A DNA stretch of 64,000 nt. It comes from Panopea generosa. Lineage: Eukaryota > Mollusca > Bivalvia > Adapedonta > Hiatellidae. A model generated the notes under the pieces. The model was not told the origin of the DNA. It saw nothing but the letters and a program-made list of their open reading frames with translations, and did no database searches. This document shows positions 1-12,134 of this stretch, in pieces. Within the stretch, counting starts at the first letter, position 1. Each line of letters opens with the position of its first letter. A program made the position numbers and the translations under genes. Where the stretch lies: NCBI GenBank assembly GCA_029582155.1, contig CM055895.1:54316464-54380463 (forward strand), read 5' to 3'.

Positions 1-106
1 AGTTAATATAAACATAATTCATCCATTGCTTATACGTGGTGAATTAATGCTTTCAATATTACAGGTGTCCAAAGGTGTCTATATGAAGTAAAGGGTTAAA
101 TTATTT
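1..106 (+). mobile_element. piggyBac-like MITE, right half (cut by window edge)
   Basis: Ends GAAGTAAAGGG|TTAA, matching the ends of the complete copies near 2 kb and 63.7 kb. The rest lies left of the window. Confidence 0.7.
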
Positions 107-959
107 TTACTAGTATATAAAATGATTTAGTTTTGAGTAAAACACTGTTCCAAGGTTAATGTCTGTCTTAACATAAGGCCAAGATTTTCTTGTATACGGA
201 ACCCGATATAATGCTAAATATATCAAGCAGTACATATTTGCACCGTTTTGAATAGTTTCTATTAAAACCAACTGCAAGAAGCCTGCTTGAAATGTTTAGT
301 CTCAAAGTTTTTTTGAAACCTCGGAAGAGTTCATTTGCATTGGGCGAGTTTATTTCGATCAATATCGTATCTGGCTATGGGGTTTGGGAACGCCTATGTT
401 GCATGTACCTTTGTGCTAAGACTGAAACCGTCTTCAAACATATGCTGTTTCAAAATAGCTGGTCTTATCACTTAGACTAGTTCGTTCAACACCTTAGAAG
501 TTTTATAATTGATCATTTATTTATATAATTTCTAAATATTATACTATTTTTTTCTTTTCTTCGTGAGCTCGAAAGCCTGATAGAAATATATAAATAGTTT
601 AAACAAAATTGTTCAACCTAGTTTCAGACTAGGCCGTTTTAAAGCTTAATCAAATTGAAGACACAGTCGCCTTACAGAAGATTCGATTTTAAGTTAAGTA
701 TATGTACTTACTTAACAGCTTGACAGAACTTCTTTTAATGGCTGTACCACCATAGGGGTTTCGACAAGTGTGAAAATAACTGCACATTTATTGAACGGTT
801 GCATCTGTACAGAATATAATCAAGCTTGTAATGCTTGATGTAGATTCATGAGTTTTCCATACCATAAAAAATCAAAGAATTAATATCAACAATACATACT
901 CTGGTTTTATAACATAACTACCGTTGCAGGAATGTTATAAGCCCATGGCATAATTGTGT
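107..959. other. No gene recognised
   Basis: AT-rich; short open frames on both strands have no recognisable protein features. Confidence 0.6.
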
Positions 960-1165
960 TAATAATCTAGTGTAATATTACTATTGATTTATCCCTCGTC
1001 GTTTTCCTTATAACTCAGCTCTTGAACTACTTTCCGACTTCCCCGAACTCATAAATGATGTAGATTTGTTATTGTCAAATGACATTATTTTCAGATGATA
1101 CGCCATACGATGACTGACGAAAGTTAATATTCCCAATCTGATCTCGTTCCTTATAGAGGTGATGT
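960..1165 (+). repeat. Dispersed repeat, copy 1 (pair with 9690-9915)
   Basis: TCATAAATGATGTAGATTTG..., GATGATACGCCATACGATGA and CGTTCCTTATAGAGGTGAT match diverged sequence near 9.8 kb in the same orientation. No coding content. Confidence 0.65.
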
Positions 1166-1972
1166 TACTCATGTATTATCCAGTATAAAATATGAATGAA
1201 AGATGAAACACATATGTATAGTGTAGCATGTCTATAAAACGTAGGAACAGTCTGTGACATAATACATAAACTAATGCGTAATTTCGGTAACGAAGTGATA
1301 AACAATGTATTAGATATTACATTTCAATATGAACAAACTGTTTCTGGTTTCCCCGTGTGATACATTGTTTACGGTATACTTCAACTAATTGATTAATAGG
1401 CCGTTAGTCGATCGTCATTCAAAAGTAATATACCGGTAAATGGGTTTTACATTTATAAAGAATTCAGTATTTTTAGTAAACTATTTTAAAGTTACGTCTG
1501 ATTGACTGTAAGTGTGTATTCCATTATCTAAAGATTTGATACTGTTTGATTGTGCAATGATCACACGAATACAAAGGTCATTGGCTTTAAAACTGTTTCT
1601 ATTTTCTATCTGTTAATGCTATGTGTCAGGACATAAATGTTGATTAGTTCGAGCAATAAATCATAGAATCATTGTCCAGAAACAATGCGAGCAAACGATA
1701 CATAAATGACATTGTACCACGCATCTTCTTACTAATGGATGTGCTATCATAAAATCGTTAATTACCTATTTCCTGTCGACTGCAATAGTGTGTGGCATAA
1801 TAGAGATACACTCTTTATACAGACAAAGCAGCTATTATTCAGATTGATATGTTAGTCTACAGAGTGTTTGTACTATATGGAAGTTGGTATGTAAGCATGT
1901 CCTACATCGTGCGGTTGTTTGTGTTGTGTTAACCCATATTACATTCAGTCATCAGTTATTCTTTTAACATCC
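1166..1972. other. No gene recognised
   Basis: AT-rich unique-looking sequence between a dispersed repeat and a MITE; nothing further seen. Confidence 0.6.
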
Positions 1973-2293
1973 TTAACCCTTTACTTCATATAGACGCCTT
2001 TGGACACCTCTAATATTGAAAGCATTAATTCACAACATATCAGCAATGGGTGAATTATGTTTAAATTAACTGACAGAGTGAAAAACAGTGCAGAAAGTGT
2101 TCAGATTGCTCGTTACGACCAATCTGAACTCTTCCTGCACTGTTTTCAATGACCTTTTGTGATTGATGCAGGAAAACGCGTATCTATGGAAAACAGTGCA
2201 GGAAGTGTTCAATCTGAACTCTTTCTGCACTGTTTTAAAAGGCCTTCTGTGATTGGTGCAGGAAAACACGTATCTATTGAGTAAAGGGTTGAA
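1973..2293. mobile_element. piggyBac-like MITE (TTAA-flanked) with internal palindrome
   Basis: Termini TTAA-CCCTTTACTTCATATAGA and its complement at the right (GAGTAAAGGG-TTGA). TTAA targets with CCCTTT ends are the piggyBac pattern. Inside, 2082-2148 is a near-perfect hairpin (AACAGTGCAGAAAGTGTTCA with its complement), and a second pair of arms lies at 2189-2236, so the core has been duplicated. Non-coding. Confidence 0.82.
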
Positions 2294-2960
2294 CGGTTGA
2301 AGACGCTTTATTTAGATTAAACTTATATATTTGAAGTTGCTAATCTTACGCTAGAATACTTGCTGGATAGAACCAGTTCTAAGCATACCAGGAAACAATA
2401 ATTCAAAAGAACAACAACCTAACAAAATCAAAGCTCAGAACATAATGCTTTTATTTTCAATGCTTTGCTTTACTTGTTATAAAGTAGAATCAATACACAT
2501 AACGACTAGCACACGTTAAGAGAACTAAATAAATCAAAATGAAGAAAGACCTTTGACTGAAAACAGATAGTGTAGTGATGTCTTAAATTCAAACCGACAT
2601 CCCCAGAGATCTTACTTGCTACTCATCATTAGCCATACTGGCGAAAAAGGATATTGTACAGTTGCAATAAAAATCCAGATCATAAAATCTTGTCCCAAAA
2701 TACATTTTTATTTTCCTGAGCTAGTGTCATGTTGGACTTGATGAAGACTGATACAATGATAAATGGTGGTTAAATGTCAATATATGATATAAGCAGAGTT
2801 TTATCTGAAAAACAAGTTTATTTTTATGACATCTGTTTTGGAACATATTGGAAGTATTACAAAATACGTATGTTAAGTTGATTATGTGGCTCGATCAGTG
2901 TTTCTCGTAAATGGAATACCGCTTAAGTCGGTGCTACGAACGTGTTGTTTTTTGCTTTTG
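2294..2960. other. No gene recognised
   Basis: Nothing supported between the MITE and SINE-A. Confidence 0.6.
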
Positions 2961-3220
2961 ATTGATTGATTGATTGATTGAATATTAAGCGTCAGTTAAC
3001 CTAACCACTGTCTCCTGTGATCGTGAAAGGTTAACCAGTACTCCGGCACACCCAATCTCTGCAAGTAACTTTCCAACATGAATCAGCGGTTAGAGATGAA
3101 TGATAATGAGACAACTGTCGTGTACCAATCATCACGGTGACTGTTGCTGGGCGGGGATTCGAACTCACGAACCCTGGATTGATAGTCAGCCACGTAACCG
3201 ACTGAGCTAACCGGCCCGGC
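2961..3220 (-). mobile_element. SINE-A copy (minus strand)
   Basis: Reverse complement of the same family: GATT-repeat tail at 2961-2980, body, then the tRNA-like head ending with the complement of GCCGGGCCGGTTAGCTCAGT at 3220. More diverged than the copies at 20 and 40 kb. Confidence 0.88.
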
Positions 3221-3792
3221 TGATAGTTTATAACTTGGATGTTGCATGTTTCATTAACACTTCTGTATAAACCGAGTCTCTTTTTTCACGTTCTTATCAG
3301 ATATAACTGATTTAATTGCCACGTCATTCAAATTCAACTGAATGAATTGACCAATCAGTACGCTCGTACGTCAATGCTATGTGCGGTCACAAGAGAGGAG
3401 AGCTAGGGCCTTCTACAGTCTACAATATTTTGAACAAGAATTATTCATTGCTGACGAAATGAACACATTATGCTTATTAAACATTGATTATAAACATGTA
3501 TTTACTGAACAGTATTTTTAATTACCTGCTTCGCTTTCGGAAATATACGTAAGATTTCCGATTAAATCGTATATACTCGGCCAATTCCGTCATCTTTCTG
3601 TATTAAAACGATCTGCAGATATGTGCAAAAAATCAAATCCACTTCATTATAAACAAATATATCCCCCCCCCCCTCCCACCCAATTTTTTTATATATTATT
3701 TTGATGATATGAGAAGCCGTTTATAGAGCACTGTAGGAAAACATAAGTGTTTAGTGCTGTTAGAGATATTAACAAATAAATGTTCTTGTCAC
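3221..3792. other. No gene recognised
   Basis: Contains a C homopolymer-rich run at 3662-3679; otherwise nothing seen. Confidence 0.6.
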
Positions 3793-3850
3793 TGGATTCG
3801 AACCCGGATCGCCGGAGTCATAATCCGTAAATATGGCCTCTACGCTAGCA
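3793..3850 (-). repeat. tRNA-like SINE head or tRNA relic
   Basis: Minus strand has GCTAGCGTAGAGGCC followed by ATCCGGGTTCGAATCC, an A box/B box pair. No cloverleaf acceptor pairing is evident and no SINE body was recognised. Followed on the plus strand by an AT dinucleotide run at 3920-3942. Confidence 0.4.
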
Positions 3851-4126
3851 GGAATATAACAAGATCGGCGTATAAATCTAAGTTTAACGGAATTTCCCTA
3901 CGTTTACGCAATGCAACCACGATATATATATATATATATATTTCATAATAAAGATCAAATGTAAAGATATATTAGAATAGAAATGGAAGTTGCAGAAAAC
4001 TTGGATATTGTAAAAAGTAAGAGGTTAAATACATGTAATGAGGGAATTATGGTCGACATTGGGATTGGAGGATTTATTGACGCTCATGACAGTTAAAATT
4101 ATATAAATTATTTTAATTATGTGATA

Positions 4127-4450
4127 TTAGAAACGATGTGTATTTTTGATGTAATTATGTACTGCACTGAATATGATATTATTTGTATCGATAGGAAAAG
4201 TTTCTCCGAAGAAAAAATTGATGGGCAGTTATTCGAAGATGGCGTGGTAAATATATTTCTAGTATTGTCTGTGAGACGCGATATGAGATGCAATGAAGAA
4301 AAAAATGTACTGCGTCTTCAATTTCGCCACACATAGAAAGAGGGGATTCAATCAAGTTTTTTGAAAACAATTCATTGCTAGGTTCGAAGACGTGTATGTA
4401 AAATGTGAAGTGTTCTTGTTCCAAAAAGAAAATACTTTGGAATTGAAGGT
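4127..4450 (-). pseudogene. LINE 3'-end fragment (C-terminal CCHC-like region)
   Basis: Minus frame carries NLIESPLSMCGEIEDAVHFF followed by LHC, the C-terminal zinc-knuckle-like block after reverse transcriptase in Nimb/Tx1-type non-LTR elements. After a frameshift near 4180 it resumes as FSAVHNYIKNTHRF and TAA at 4127, the usual C-terminus. 5' part absent. Confidence 0.75.
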
Positions 4451-5523
4451 ATATTAAGATGACATTTAAGTGCGAACTTAAAAGATGAGATAGATTCAGA
4501 GTTACAGATTCCCTCTGCATGAGTATTTAATTCATGCATGGATAAGAGTTGTAGGTATAGCTTGCATGTGCATGTATAGTTGTATATTTTGTGAGTTGCG
4601 TAATGCGTATCGTGATGTTCTATCTACCGTCGGTGGGATGAGACAAGACAAACCTCTGGACATAAGGTTTTTGTCATTTTATTAAATTGAACATGTTTGT
4701 GTTTCCATCGTTTTGGGTTAGGCTTTCCCACCCAATTCCATGATAGAGCTGTTCATTGGAAAAAGTTTGTTATGCACCGCTTACTATCAAAGCCGCTTCA
4801 TTTTAAATTTTATCGAGTTCATGCTTTTCATACTGACTACAACTGACAAATAAAATTTCATCCTATCCAAGGATTGGTCTGATATAAAAAATGTTTATAG
4901 GTTTAAGTGACACTCTGTCTAGTTTCTAGTCAAATATCAGCGAAAATAGTGAGTTAAATACATGTTTATGACGATGACCATCGGTCTTTTGCAGCATATA
5001 TGGTCCAGATAACCACAATAATATGCTAAATATTATACAATTAAAGCAGCTTTTTATGGCATTAAAAGGGTAAAAAAACTTGTTACCGGAAATAAACCTT
5101 TAAACTATAGAAAAACACAAAACAGTTGCTGTTGCTATTGCTGTTGTTGTTGTTGTTTTCTGATTTTCAAATCATACTTCTTACTGTTTAAAATTGTATG
5201 AATCATTAAGTTATCGGGTGTCTTAGAATTACCAATGGCAGAAATAACAGCAATTTAACGGTAATGACACTGCACAGCAACATGCACGATGTCTGCATCT
5301 TGTTTGCTCTATTCCATTTTCCGTAATAAAGTGAATATTAGCTAGACTGGGGATGAGAATATATAATTTCGAAAGTAAGGGTTTGCGTCTTCTTCATTTT
5401 ATTGTTATGAAGATTGGCATCGGTATTGTAAAGGTAAATAAGTCAAATGCAGATTGTTATGGACCCAAATGAGCTTCCTCCATTAGAAAGAATGTATTTA
5501 TTGTTATAATAGGTACTTTAAAA
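4451..5523. other. No gene recognised
   Basis: May include more decayed LINE upstream sequence near 4450-4520; a short GTT run at 5138-5157. No exon seen. Confidence 0.55.
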
Positions 5524-5715
5524 TATACATAACTTATATTAAATGGATATATATTTTTTATTAAATTGAATAGATTTGAATATTGATTTTTATATGAAAT
5601 TGAATATTAACTTTTATATTAAATTAAATATTGATTAAATAATTTGAATATAATTGACTATTGATTTCTATATTAAATTGAATATGCATTTTTATATTAA
5701 ATTGAATATTATTTG
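5524..5715 (+). repeat. AT-rich degenerate repeat
   Basis: TATTAAATTGAATATTGATT-like units repeat five or so times with variable spacing (about 35-40 bp). Confidence 0.7.
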
Positions 5716-5904
5716 TTTTATAGATTCCTTATAAATCAAATAATTTCTTAAACCGACTGCAGTTTTTGGGTAACTTTAAGTTGATAAAAAGCCTCCTTTA
5801 GCAGCTGATAATGATATGCATACGGAAACTTTAAATCAAATATAATTGAATGGAAATAAATGTCATTTCTTTTTTAGTCCTGCTTTGGTAAAAAAAAAGG
5901 CCGT

Positions 5905-7894
5905 GTGGCCAACTCAGTTTTGACTACCACAACACCAATAAAGACTGTTGCATCCAAACATAGAATTCATGGTTTCAACATCTCGTGGAAACAGACAAGA
6001 CCGTGGTTGTATTCCGAAAAAGGAGAGAATGAAGAAGGCGTTCTAACAGAAGTCGTGTATTGTAGTTTATGTCAGAAACATAATGTGAAATCAAGAAATG
6101 GGAGTGAAATTTGGACTAAACAAGGTTGTAGATCACTTAGACTTGACAAGGTCACCCTATCTGAAACATCAGAGATCCACCGGAGAGCATTGAAGCTCTG
6201 GACATGTGAACAGCAAAGAATTGAGACAACATTCGCAGATTCTATATCAGAGAAAGAATTCAAAGCAGTAGAATGTGTCCTGAAATCTCTACACTTTTTG
6301 ATCATGCACAACATTCCTCACACTACAGTATTCAAAGACTTCATCCAGTTTCCTGTTGAAGATTGACAGAGTCCTGCTCTACAGTATCTAAGTCTAGGTG
6401 GAAATGCCAACTATAACAGTCACAGAACTATTGATGAGTTTATTACAATTATGGTCGAAGACATAGAGGAGACAATGATGACCAAGGTAAATGCAGTCCA
6501 GCTTTTTCAATCATGACAAATGAAGCCACAGATGTTAGTAATAGAAAACACCTCGCTTACGTGGTTAAGTACGTTGACCAGTAAGATGGATCCATCAACA
6601 TAGACTTTGTAAAAGACGTTGAAATCGACAACGGAAGAGTTGAGACCATCTTCAATGAGACAACGAAGGTGATAGAGACCAACTTGACCCTAGACAGATT
6701 TGCTGCCTATGGAAGTGATTGTTGCAGTGTCATGATTGGTAAGAAATATGGTGTTTCAACACGACTGAAGGAAGTAAAACCAGATCTATTGACGATTCAC
6801 TGTCAGAACCACAGATTAGCTCTAGCAGCAAAAGACAGTTTTGAAAACATTCCAGTATTCAAACAAACAGATGAAACATTAAACGGCCTTTTCAAGTACT
6901 TCAAAGGTTCAGCTGTCAGAACAAAGTCATTGATGATGAAAAAGCAGAAACTTCTGGAAGACAGTGAAGTAAGAAAAATAAAGAAGGTTGCCCATACCAG
7001 ATGGCTGTCCCACCTTGATGCAGTGACTTCACTAAGAGATTGCTACTCTGCCATCTTAATGGATCAAGAGAATGCCATTGAAACTGGAAATGACGAAGTG
7101 AGAATTGGCTCTGGTCCCTCTGCCTATGGACTCGTCAAGAAGTTGACGTCATACAAGATGATACATCTAACTCATTTTCTGTATGATGCGCTGAAACATG
7201 TAAAAAAACCTCGCCCTAACATTCGAGAGAAATGACATTGACTTTTCAATTGTACAGCCTAGACTTCAGAGTACATTGAATGCCCTCCAAAAGCTGAGAG
7301 ATAGTCCTGGCCTTAGCACCAGATCAGAACATTACTCAAGCCCAGAAATCTGTAGCTTCCCTCAAGACATTAGAAGATGAATTCTTGGACAATTTGATAG
7401 CCAACATAACTAAACGAATAGAGAACACTGATATAATCAATTCCACGGGAGCATTGAAGATAGATGAAGACTTCAGTTCCTTCACAGGCAATGATGAAGT
7501 TGAGACATTGAGTGAACACTACTCCATGGACACTGACACTGTCCTAGAAGAATGGGACAACTTCAAAAACATGGTTTCTGAAATAGATGTATCGATAACA
7601 AATGGATCATCAGCTCTACTGAGAGTCATTCTTAGACTAAAGAAGACAGCAAGTGACTTCTGTCCACATATAGAGAAACTTTGTTCTGTCGCACCTGTCC
7701 TTCCTGTCAGTACAGCAGAAGTAGAACGTGTGTTCTCTGATGTAAACAGAACAGTGACAGAGTCGAGAAACAGACTTAAAGTTGAAAGCACCCACATGTT
7801 GCTGATGCTGCACAGAAATTCAAATTACCTGAGTATTTCTGGGGCTGTAAGAAGATGGGCCAACAAGAAACAAAGACGAATTATGAGTAAATAA
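5905..7894 (+). pseudogene. hAT-superfamily transposase (ZNF862/KIAA1586-like), broken
   Basis: Intronless relic of a DNA-cutting transposase. In order: a TTF/BED-like zinc-finger start with YCSLCQKH (about 6058-6083); after breaks, a catalytic core with MTNEATDVSN, GSDCCSVMIG, the conserved HCQNHRLALAA and TRWLSHLDAV; then the hAT C-terminal dimerisation region with PVSTAEVERVFSDVNRTVTE and RNRLK (about 7700-7780). Lesions: in-frame stop at 6364, a frameshift near 6490-6510, a stop near 6582, and frameshifts near 7222 and 7310. No ATG opens the N-terminal part. Similar host-domesticated genes exist, but the stops make this a dead transposon copy. Confidence 0.88.
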
Positions 7895-8545
7895 AGGTCA
7901 ATAGTTAGAATAAAATCACTGTCAAAAAGTGTTTAAAAAAGTTGAAATAGGAAAGTGTAGTAACAATTTACTGTTCTGTTATTTTCAGATGTACCTGAAA
8001 TATAAATAAAAACAATTTAAGAACTGTGCAATGTTCTAAACATAGTAACATTTGAAAAAAAGTTGACTTGATTGAAATATATATGATTTATTTTCAAAAT
8101 CATTAAATCATTAAATCATTTTGATTACAAGAGTATGTCATAAATTACATTAATTTACATATAATTTGTATCTATTTCTTTTACCTTATTTTTATACTCT
8201 TGTTTCTTTTATACTCCCCCATAATGTGTAACAGACCATAAGGTAAATTGCAACTTTAATTTTTTTATGTAAATGTTATACATGGACTATCAAATTACTT
8301 AAAAAAATATATTATCAATAATGCATGATATACTTGTACTTTTGATTCTGAATGACTATACATTTACAAAAGGTTAAAACACAGTACTGCTCAACAAACA
8401 CTTTTCTAGGAAATAGCAACTGGTACTTTTTATTTGTTAATATAATATTCATCTTATAAGGGTACTTGAACTATCAAATACTATTGAATTAAGTACTTTA
8501 TAATTGATTAATAATAAGGCTTCTACAATAGTATCATGTATTATT

Positions 8546-8638
8546 AATAAGGCTACTACAATATCATCAATGAAAATATCCTTCTTTAGTTCCTTGATAT
8601 CATGTTTTATTAATATATGATATTGTAGTAGCCTTATT
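8546..8638. repeat. Perfect 22-bp inverted repeat in the hAT 3' region
   Basis: Arms 8546-8567 (AATAAGGCTACTACAATATC...) and 8617-8638 are exact reverse complements with a 49-base loop. A diverged third copy of the arm lies just upstream (about 8514-8540). It may be a subterminal transposase-binding feature or a small insertion. Confidence 0.7.
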
Positions 8639-8817
8639 TAAGAGGATTCATACATTAACCAAAACATACATGTATCATACTTGTTATAAGTGCTGAAAAT
8701 GGTACTCAACACAACACGCAATTAAGTAATGACTTTTTTTTCTATTATTTTGTACGCGTTAAAAAATGCCCTTTTTCAATTGGTACTCTGCCCTTTTTCA
8801 TTCCTTGGGGAAACACT

Positions 8818-9689
8818 ATACTTAGCGTTTGTTTACATAGATATATTTAAATTTCTACTTCAATTACTCTCAATGAACTATACAGATTAACTGCATTTCG
8901 TTTCCCAATGAAAAACATTTGCAGCTGGGCCGAGCTTAAAATAACCAATGGGCATTTAGTTATTGGCATAATCTTGTTTGTTTCTGGTGCGATGTCACGT
9001 TTTCATTAGTTTTAAGTAACGTTTGCCATAAAATGCGTACACTCATTAAGCGTGATGATGTTTTGCGGTTTAATGCGTTTTATTATATTTAATATAGAAA
9101 TGTTCAGCATTAAAAGCACAATGTGTAGTTTTCATCGAGTGATGAAAATCATTAGTCCAGTTAAACTCTGCCGAGAAGCTATTTGGACTTCACGAATATT
9201 AAACCAGCCTTATGTTTTACATTACCCGATCAAAACTCAAAATGGTTCTTGTATTCCTTCATTGAAATTTTTATTACAAATGAAGGGAATACATTAATCT
9301 ATTACGATTGTAATAAACTGAAAATATAACGAAACATCGGTCAAATTTCAGAGCTAGATCAACATGGTCAAACTATTTTAAGATACTTTTACAGCTTTAG
9401 AATATATGTAAAAGTTTTTCATTAATGATTTAGTCAGAAATAGTGATCGTTTTGATAAAATCATTAATACAATACATTTACATGCACATTGTTAACTTGA
9501 AAATATCGCTAACAATAGTTTCACGATATGGCTCTGACAGTCACCCGGTCTTTGTTTATCTTTTCAGCATACAATGCTATGTGTTAGTTGCATTGTGATG
9601 TATTATCAATATCGTAACAATACATGTCACGAAAAGTAAGTATTGGTATCCGGTTTATTATACGAAGTAATTCATGGTACACGAGAGGG
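8818..9689. other. No gene recognised
   Basis: AT-rich. An 81-codon plus-strand frame near 9052-9297 shows no motif or splice context and is not called. Confidence 0.55.
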
Positions 9690-9915
9690 ATAAACTCATT
9701 ACATATTTTTTATATTAACGTAGTGTAATGTAACTTCCGTTTTATTGCTCGGCTTTTTCTGTATAACTAGATTCTTGTACGTAATTGCCTAATTGCTTTA
9801 ACTTATAAATGACATCGATTTGTATTGGTAACATGACGTTGTTCTGAGATGTTACGTCATATGATGACACACTATAACTAATATGCCCGATTCTTTCTCG
9901 TTTCTTATAGAGGCG
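9690..9915 (+). repeat. Dispersed repeat, copy 2 (pair with 960-1165)
   Basis: TTATAAATGACATCGATTTG..., GATGTTACGTCATATGATGA and CGTTTCTTATAGAGGCGAT match the 1-kb copy. Confidence 0.65.
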
Positions 9916-10038
9916 ATTTGAAAAATAATAGTAAATGCAACAGTTTCCAGGTTAATTATGTGATAATAAGAATCTTACAATCCCTGCATATTATAGTTTG
10001 CCAACTTGTTTAAAAAATTCATTAATAAACGAGCACGC

Positions 10039-10044
10039 ATGCAA

Positions 10045-10112
<68 letters not shown>
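10039..10112 (+). repeat. CT microsatellite
   Basis: CT dinucleotides with two TTT interruptions. Confidence 0.95.
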
Positions 10113-10116
<4 letters not shown>

Positions 10117-10246
10117 ATAATATCGGTGATTTTGAACGTGCGACTAAATTAAAATATTGTGAAACTATATTTAAATATTTTAGCACGAATATTTCGTGCC
10201 TTTTTATTTCATATGCAATTGGTTCCTTATTGCACTGATGGGACGA

Positions 10247-10380
10247 TTTAACCTATGGGAAATAAAATCAATGCGTGTTTGATAAGGTATTATTCTGAGA
10301 GCTTATTTAACCTATAAGAAATAAAATCCATTCGTGATTGATAAAGTAATATTCAGAGAGCTTTATTTAATCTATGACAA
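10247..10380 (+). repeat. 59-bp short tandem repeat, 2.2 units
   Basis: TTTAACCTAT(G/A)(G/A)GAAATAAAATC and the following TGATAA-GTAATATTC-GAGAGCT recur at 10247, 10306 and 10365. Confidence 0.75.
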
Positions 10381-10496
10381 ATATGCATTAGAGAGAACTA
10401 GAAATGTCTTATATTTGTGAATTGGTGACAGATAGAAGATATATCAAAAATTGAGAAGAAACAGACACGCACACTGAACGTTGACAAAGCTCTAAC

Positions 10497-10715
10497 TAAT
10501 ATTTCGTACTATTGCTATATTTAGTATTCCCAACGTCAATACCACAAAGTTAAAGCACATTATAAATTACCGCCTTATCGCAATTAATGCCTTGGTAATG
10601 CTGCCATGGGAACATGGAATACAAATATAAATTATAATAGCTACATTGCGAAAACCTAAAATAGTATGTGAATATTTATAACATAATTGCCCATTAACTA
10701 ATTTAATACCTAAAT
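10497..10715 (+). repeat. Dispersed repeat, copy 1 (pair with 14432-14670)
   Basis: AATATTTCGTACTATTGCTA and TCGCAATTAATGCCTTGGTA recur near 14.4 kb in the same order, followed by a shared CCCATTAACTA. Confidence 0.8.
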
Positions 10716-12134
10716 AAACTTATAAGAATGTAATATTTAGCATACATTTTGAAAAAAAAGAGTTTTACTTAGAATAAGAGATTACATTTGTGAATTGATG
10801 ACATTATTTTAAAAGGAGAGAATTTATATAGGTAATTACATCGCGATGTGCATTGGAAAATCTAATATTCACGAATTGTATTAAAGCTATCCAATGACGC
10901 AATACCAAATTAACCAGTGTCATTTATTACAACAGACAACGAAATCGTGTTTAGTTTTAAACAGTTCTCATTACCAAAACCAGGCATTTTATAGCAGTTA
11001 ATTTGCTTTCCTAAACAATTCCATAATATATACGTCTTAATAAAAGTGTAAAAGAAAGGAAATGTCACTTTTTATCTCATGGTCTCGCATTGTGTACCTA
11101 AAAGCATAAACCCCACTATATGATTTATTTATTTCCGGAACTAGTCACATATTCCCATCTCAGCATTTGATATTCAGACTGAGTAAATTGTACCATCGTC
11201 TATCACTGTTTGAAAAATCAAAATTTCAATAAAGTGTCTTACTAGCGCTAAACCAATACAGACAAGACAGAGATCTGCATGAAGCAATAACGAGAAGACG
11301 AATTTATTGATGATGATGTTTTATAGTTGATGGATGATTTTTTCTCAATTCAAGATGGTTCAAGACTATTGCTTATTAGCGTGTCTCTCTGGTTAGAGTT
11401 ATAAGAACTCTCTTTATATATATTCAATAACATCTGTGCACTATATATTACAAAATGAAATAGCTTAAAAGTTTATAGCGTGTCAGACATTATTAAGGAA
11501 TATCTCTTTTTTTCAATTAGGTATATTTCAGCGATCTGTTAAAAATGCAAGAACTACTTTACAGAAGCCATGCAACTGAAACATTTGCAGTTGTGCACTT
11601 ACAACGTTTGTGTGCAAATTTTAAAAGTTCTGCTTTGTCACTATTTAAATGTACCAAGCCTGCGTGATCTTATCATTGGGACATAAAGACCTAACAAGAG
11701 AATGACGTACTTGTGACAATTTAATTCTAAAATATTAGAACGTCTGCAAGATAATGACTTGCTTGTAACTATTCAATTCAAAAATATTTGAACTACTTAA
11801 CAAGTGAAAGACGTACTTCCAACTATTCAATTCGGCATCACTAGAAAAAATGCAAGAGGTTGTTCTAATTGTTATTTTGTTATTCTTCAAATAAAAAATA
11901 TTAGAAAGGCTGCAAGCGTGTTTACTATTTAAGTATCCAACTATTTCTGAAATATGCCCTAAAATTGAGAGATAAGAACGATGTCTGTTAAACTTTAATG
12001 TATACGTTAAAGTCGAATAGACATGCAGGCATCAAGCGCAAAGTGTGAATACGTGATTTGTTCTAATGAGAATTTTATATATTTGTGTGCATGAAAGTAC
12101 ATTCACTGAGATGAGATGAACTTATTTCCTAATA
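10716..12134. other. No gene recognised apart from a short tandem repeat
   Basis: AT-rich sequence up to the Tc1 left end; only the 11.7-kb degenerate repeat stands out. Confidence 0.55.
11686..11840 (+). repeat. Degenerate tandem repeat, about 3 units
   Basis: AATGACGTACTTGTGACAAT-TTAATTC-AAAATATTAGAAC-like blocks recur about every 55 bp. Confidence 0.6.

Larger units (their letters stand above)
5905..8817 (+). mobile_element. hAT DNA transposon (decayed), right end at about 8817
   Basis: Holds the transposase relic and about 0.9 kb of 3' non-coding DNA. The right terminus ends GGGGAAACACTA at 8807-8818, the complement of a TAGTGTTTCCCC-type hAT terminus. No matching left terminus was found upstream of 5905, so the left border is only the first recognisable coding sequence. 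A 22-bp perfect inverted repeat lies inside the 3' part. Confidence 0.65.

Noticed and set aside
2066-2269. 67-codon minus-strand frame
   Set aside because: Lies in the palindromic MITE and repeats itself because of the duplicated core.
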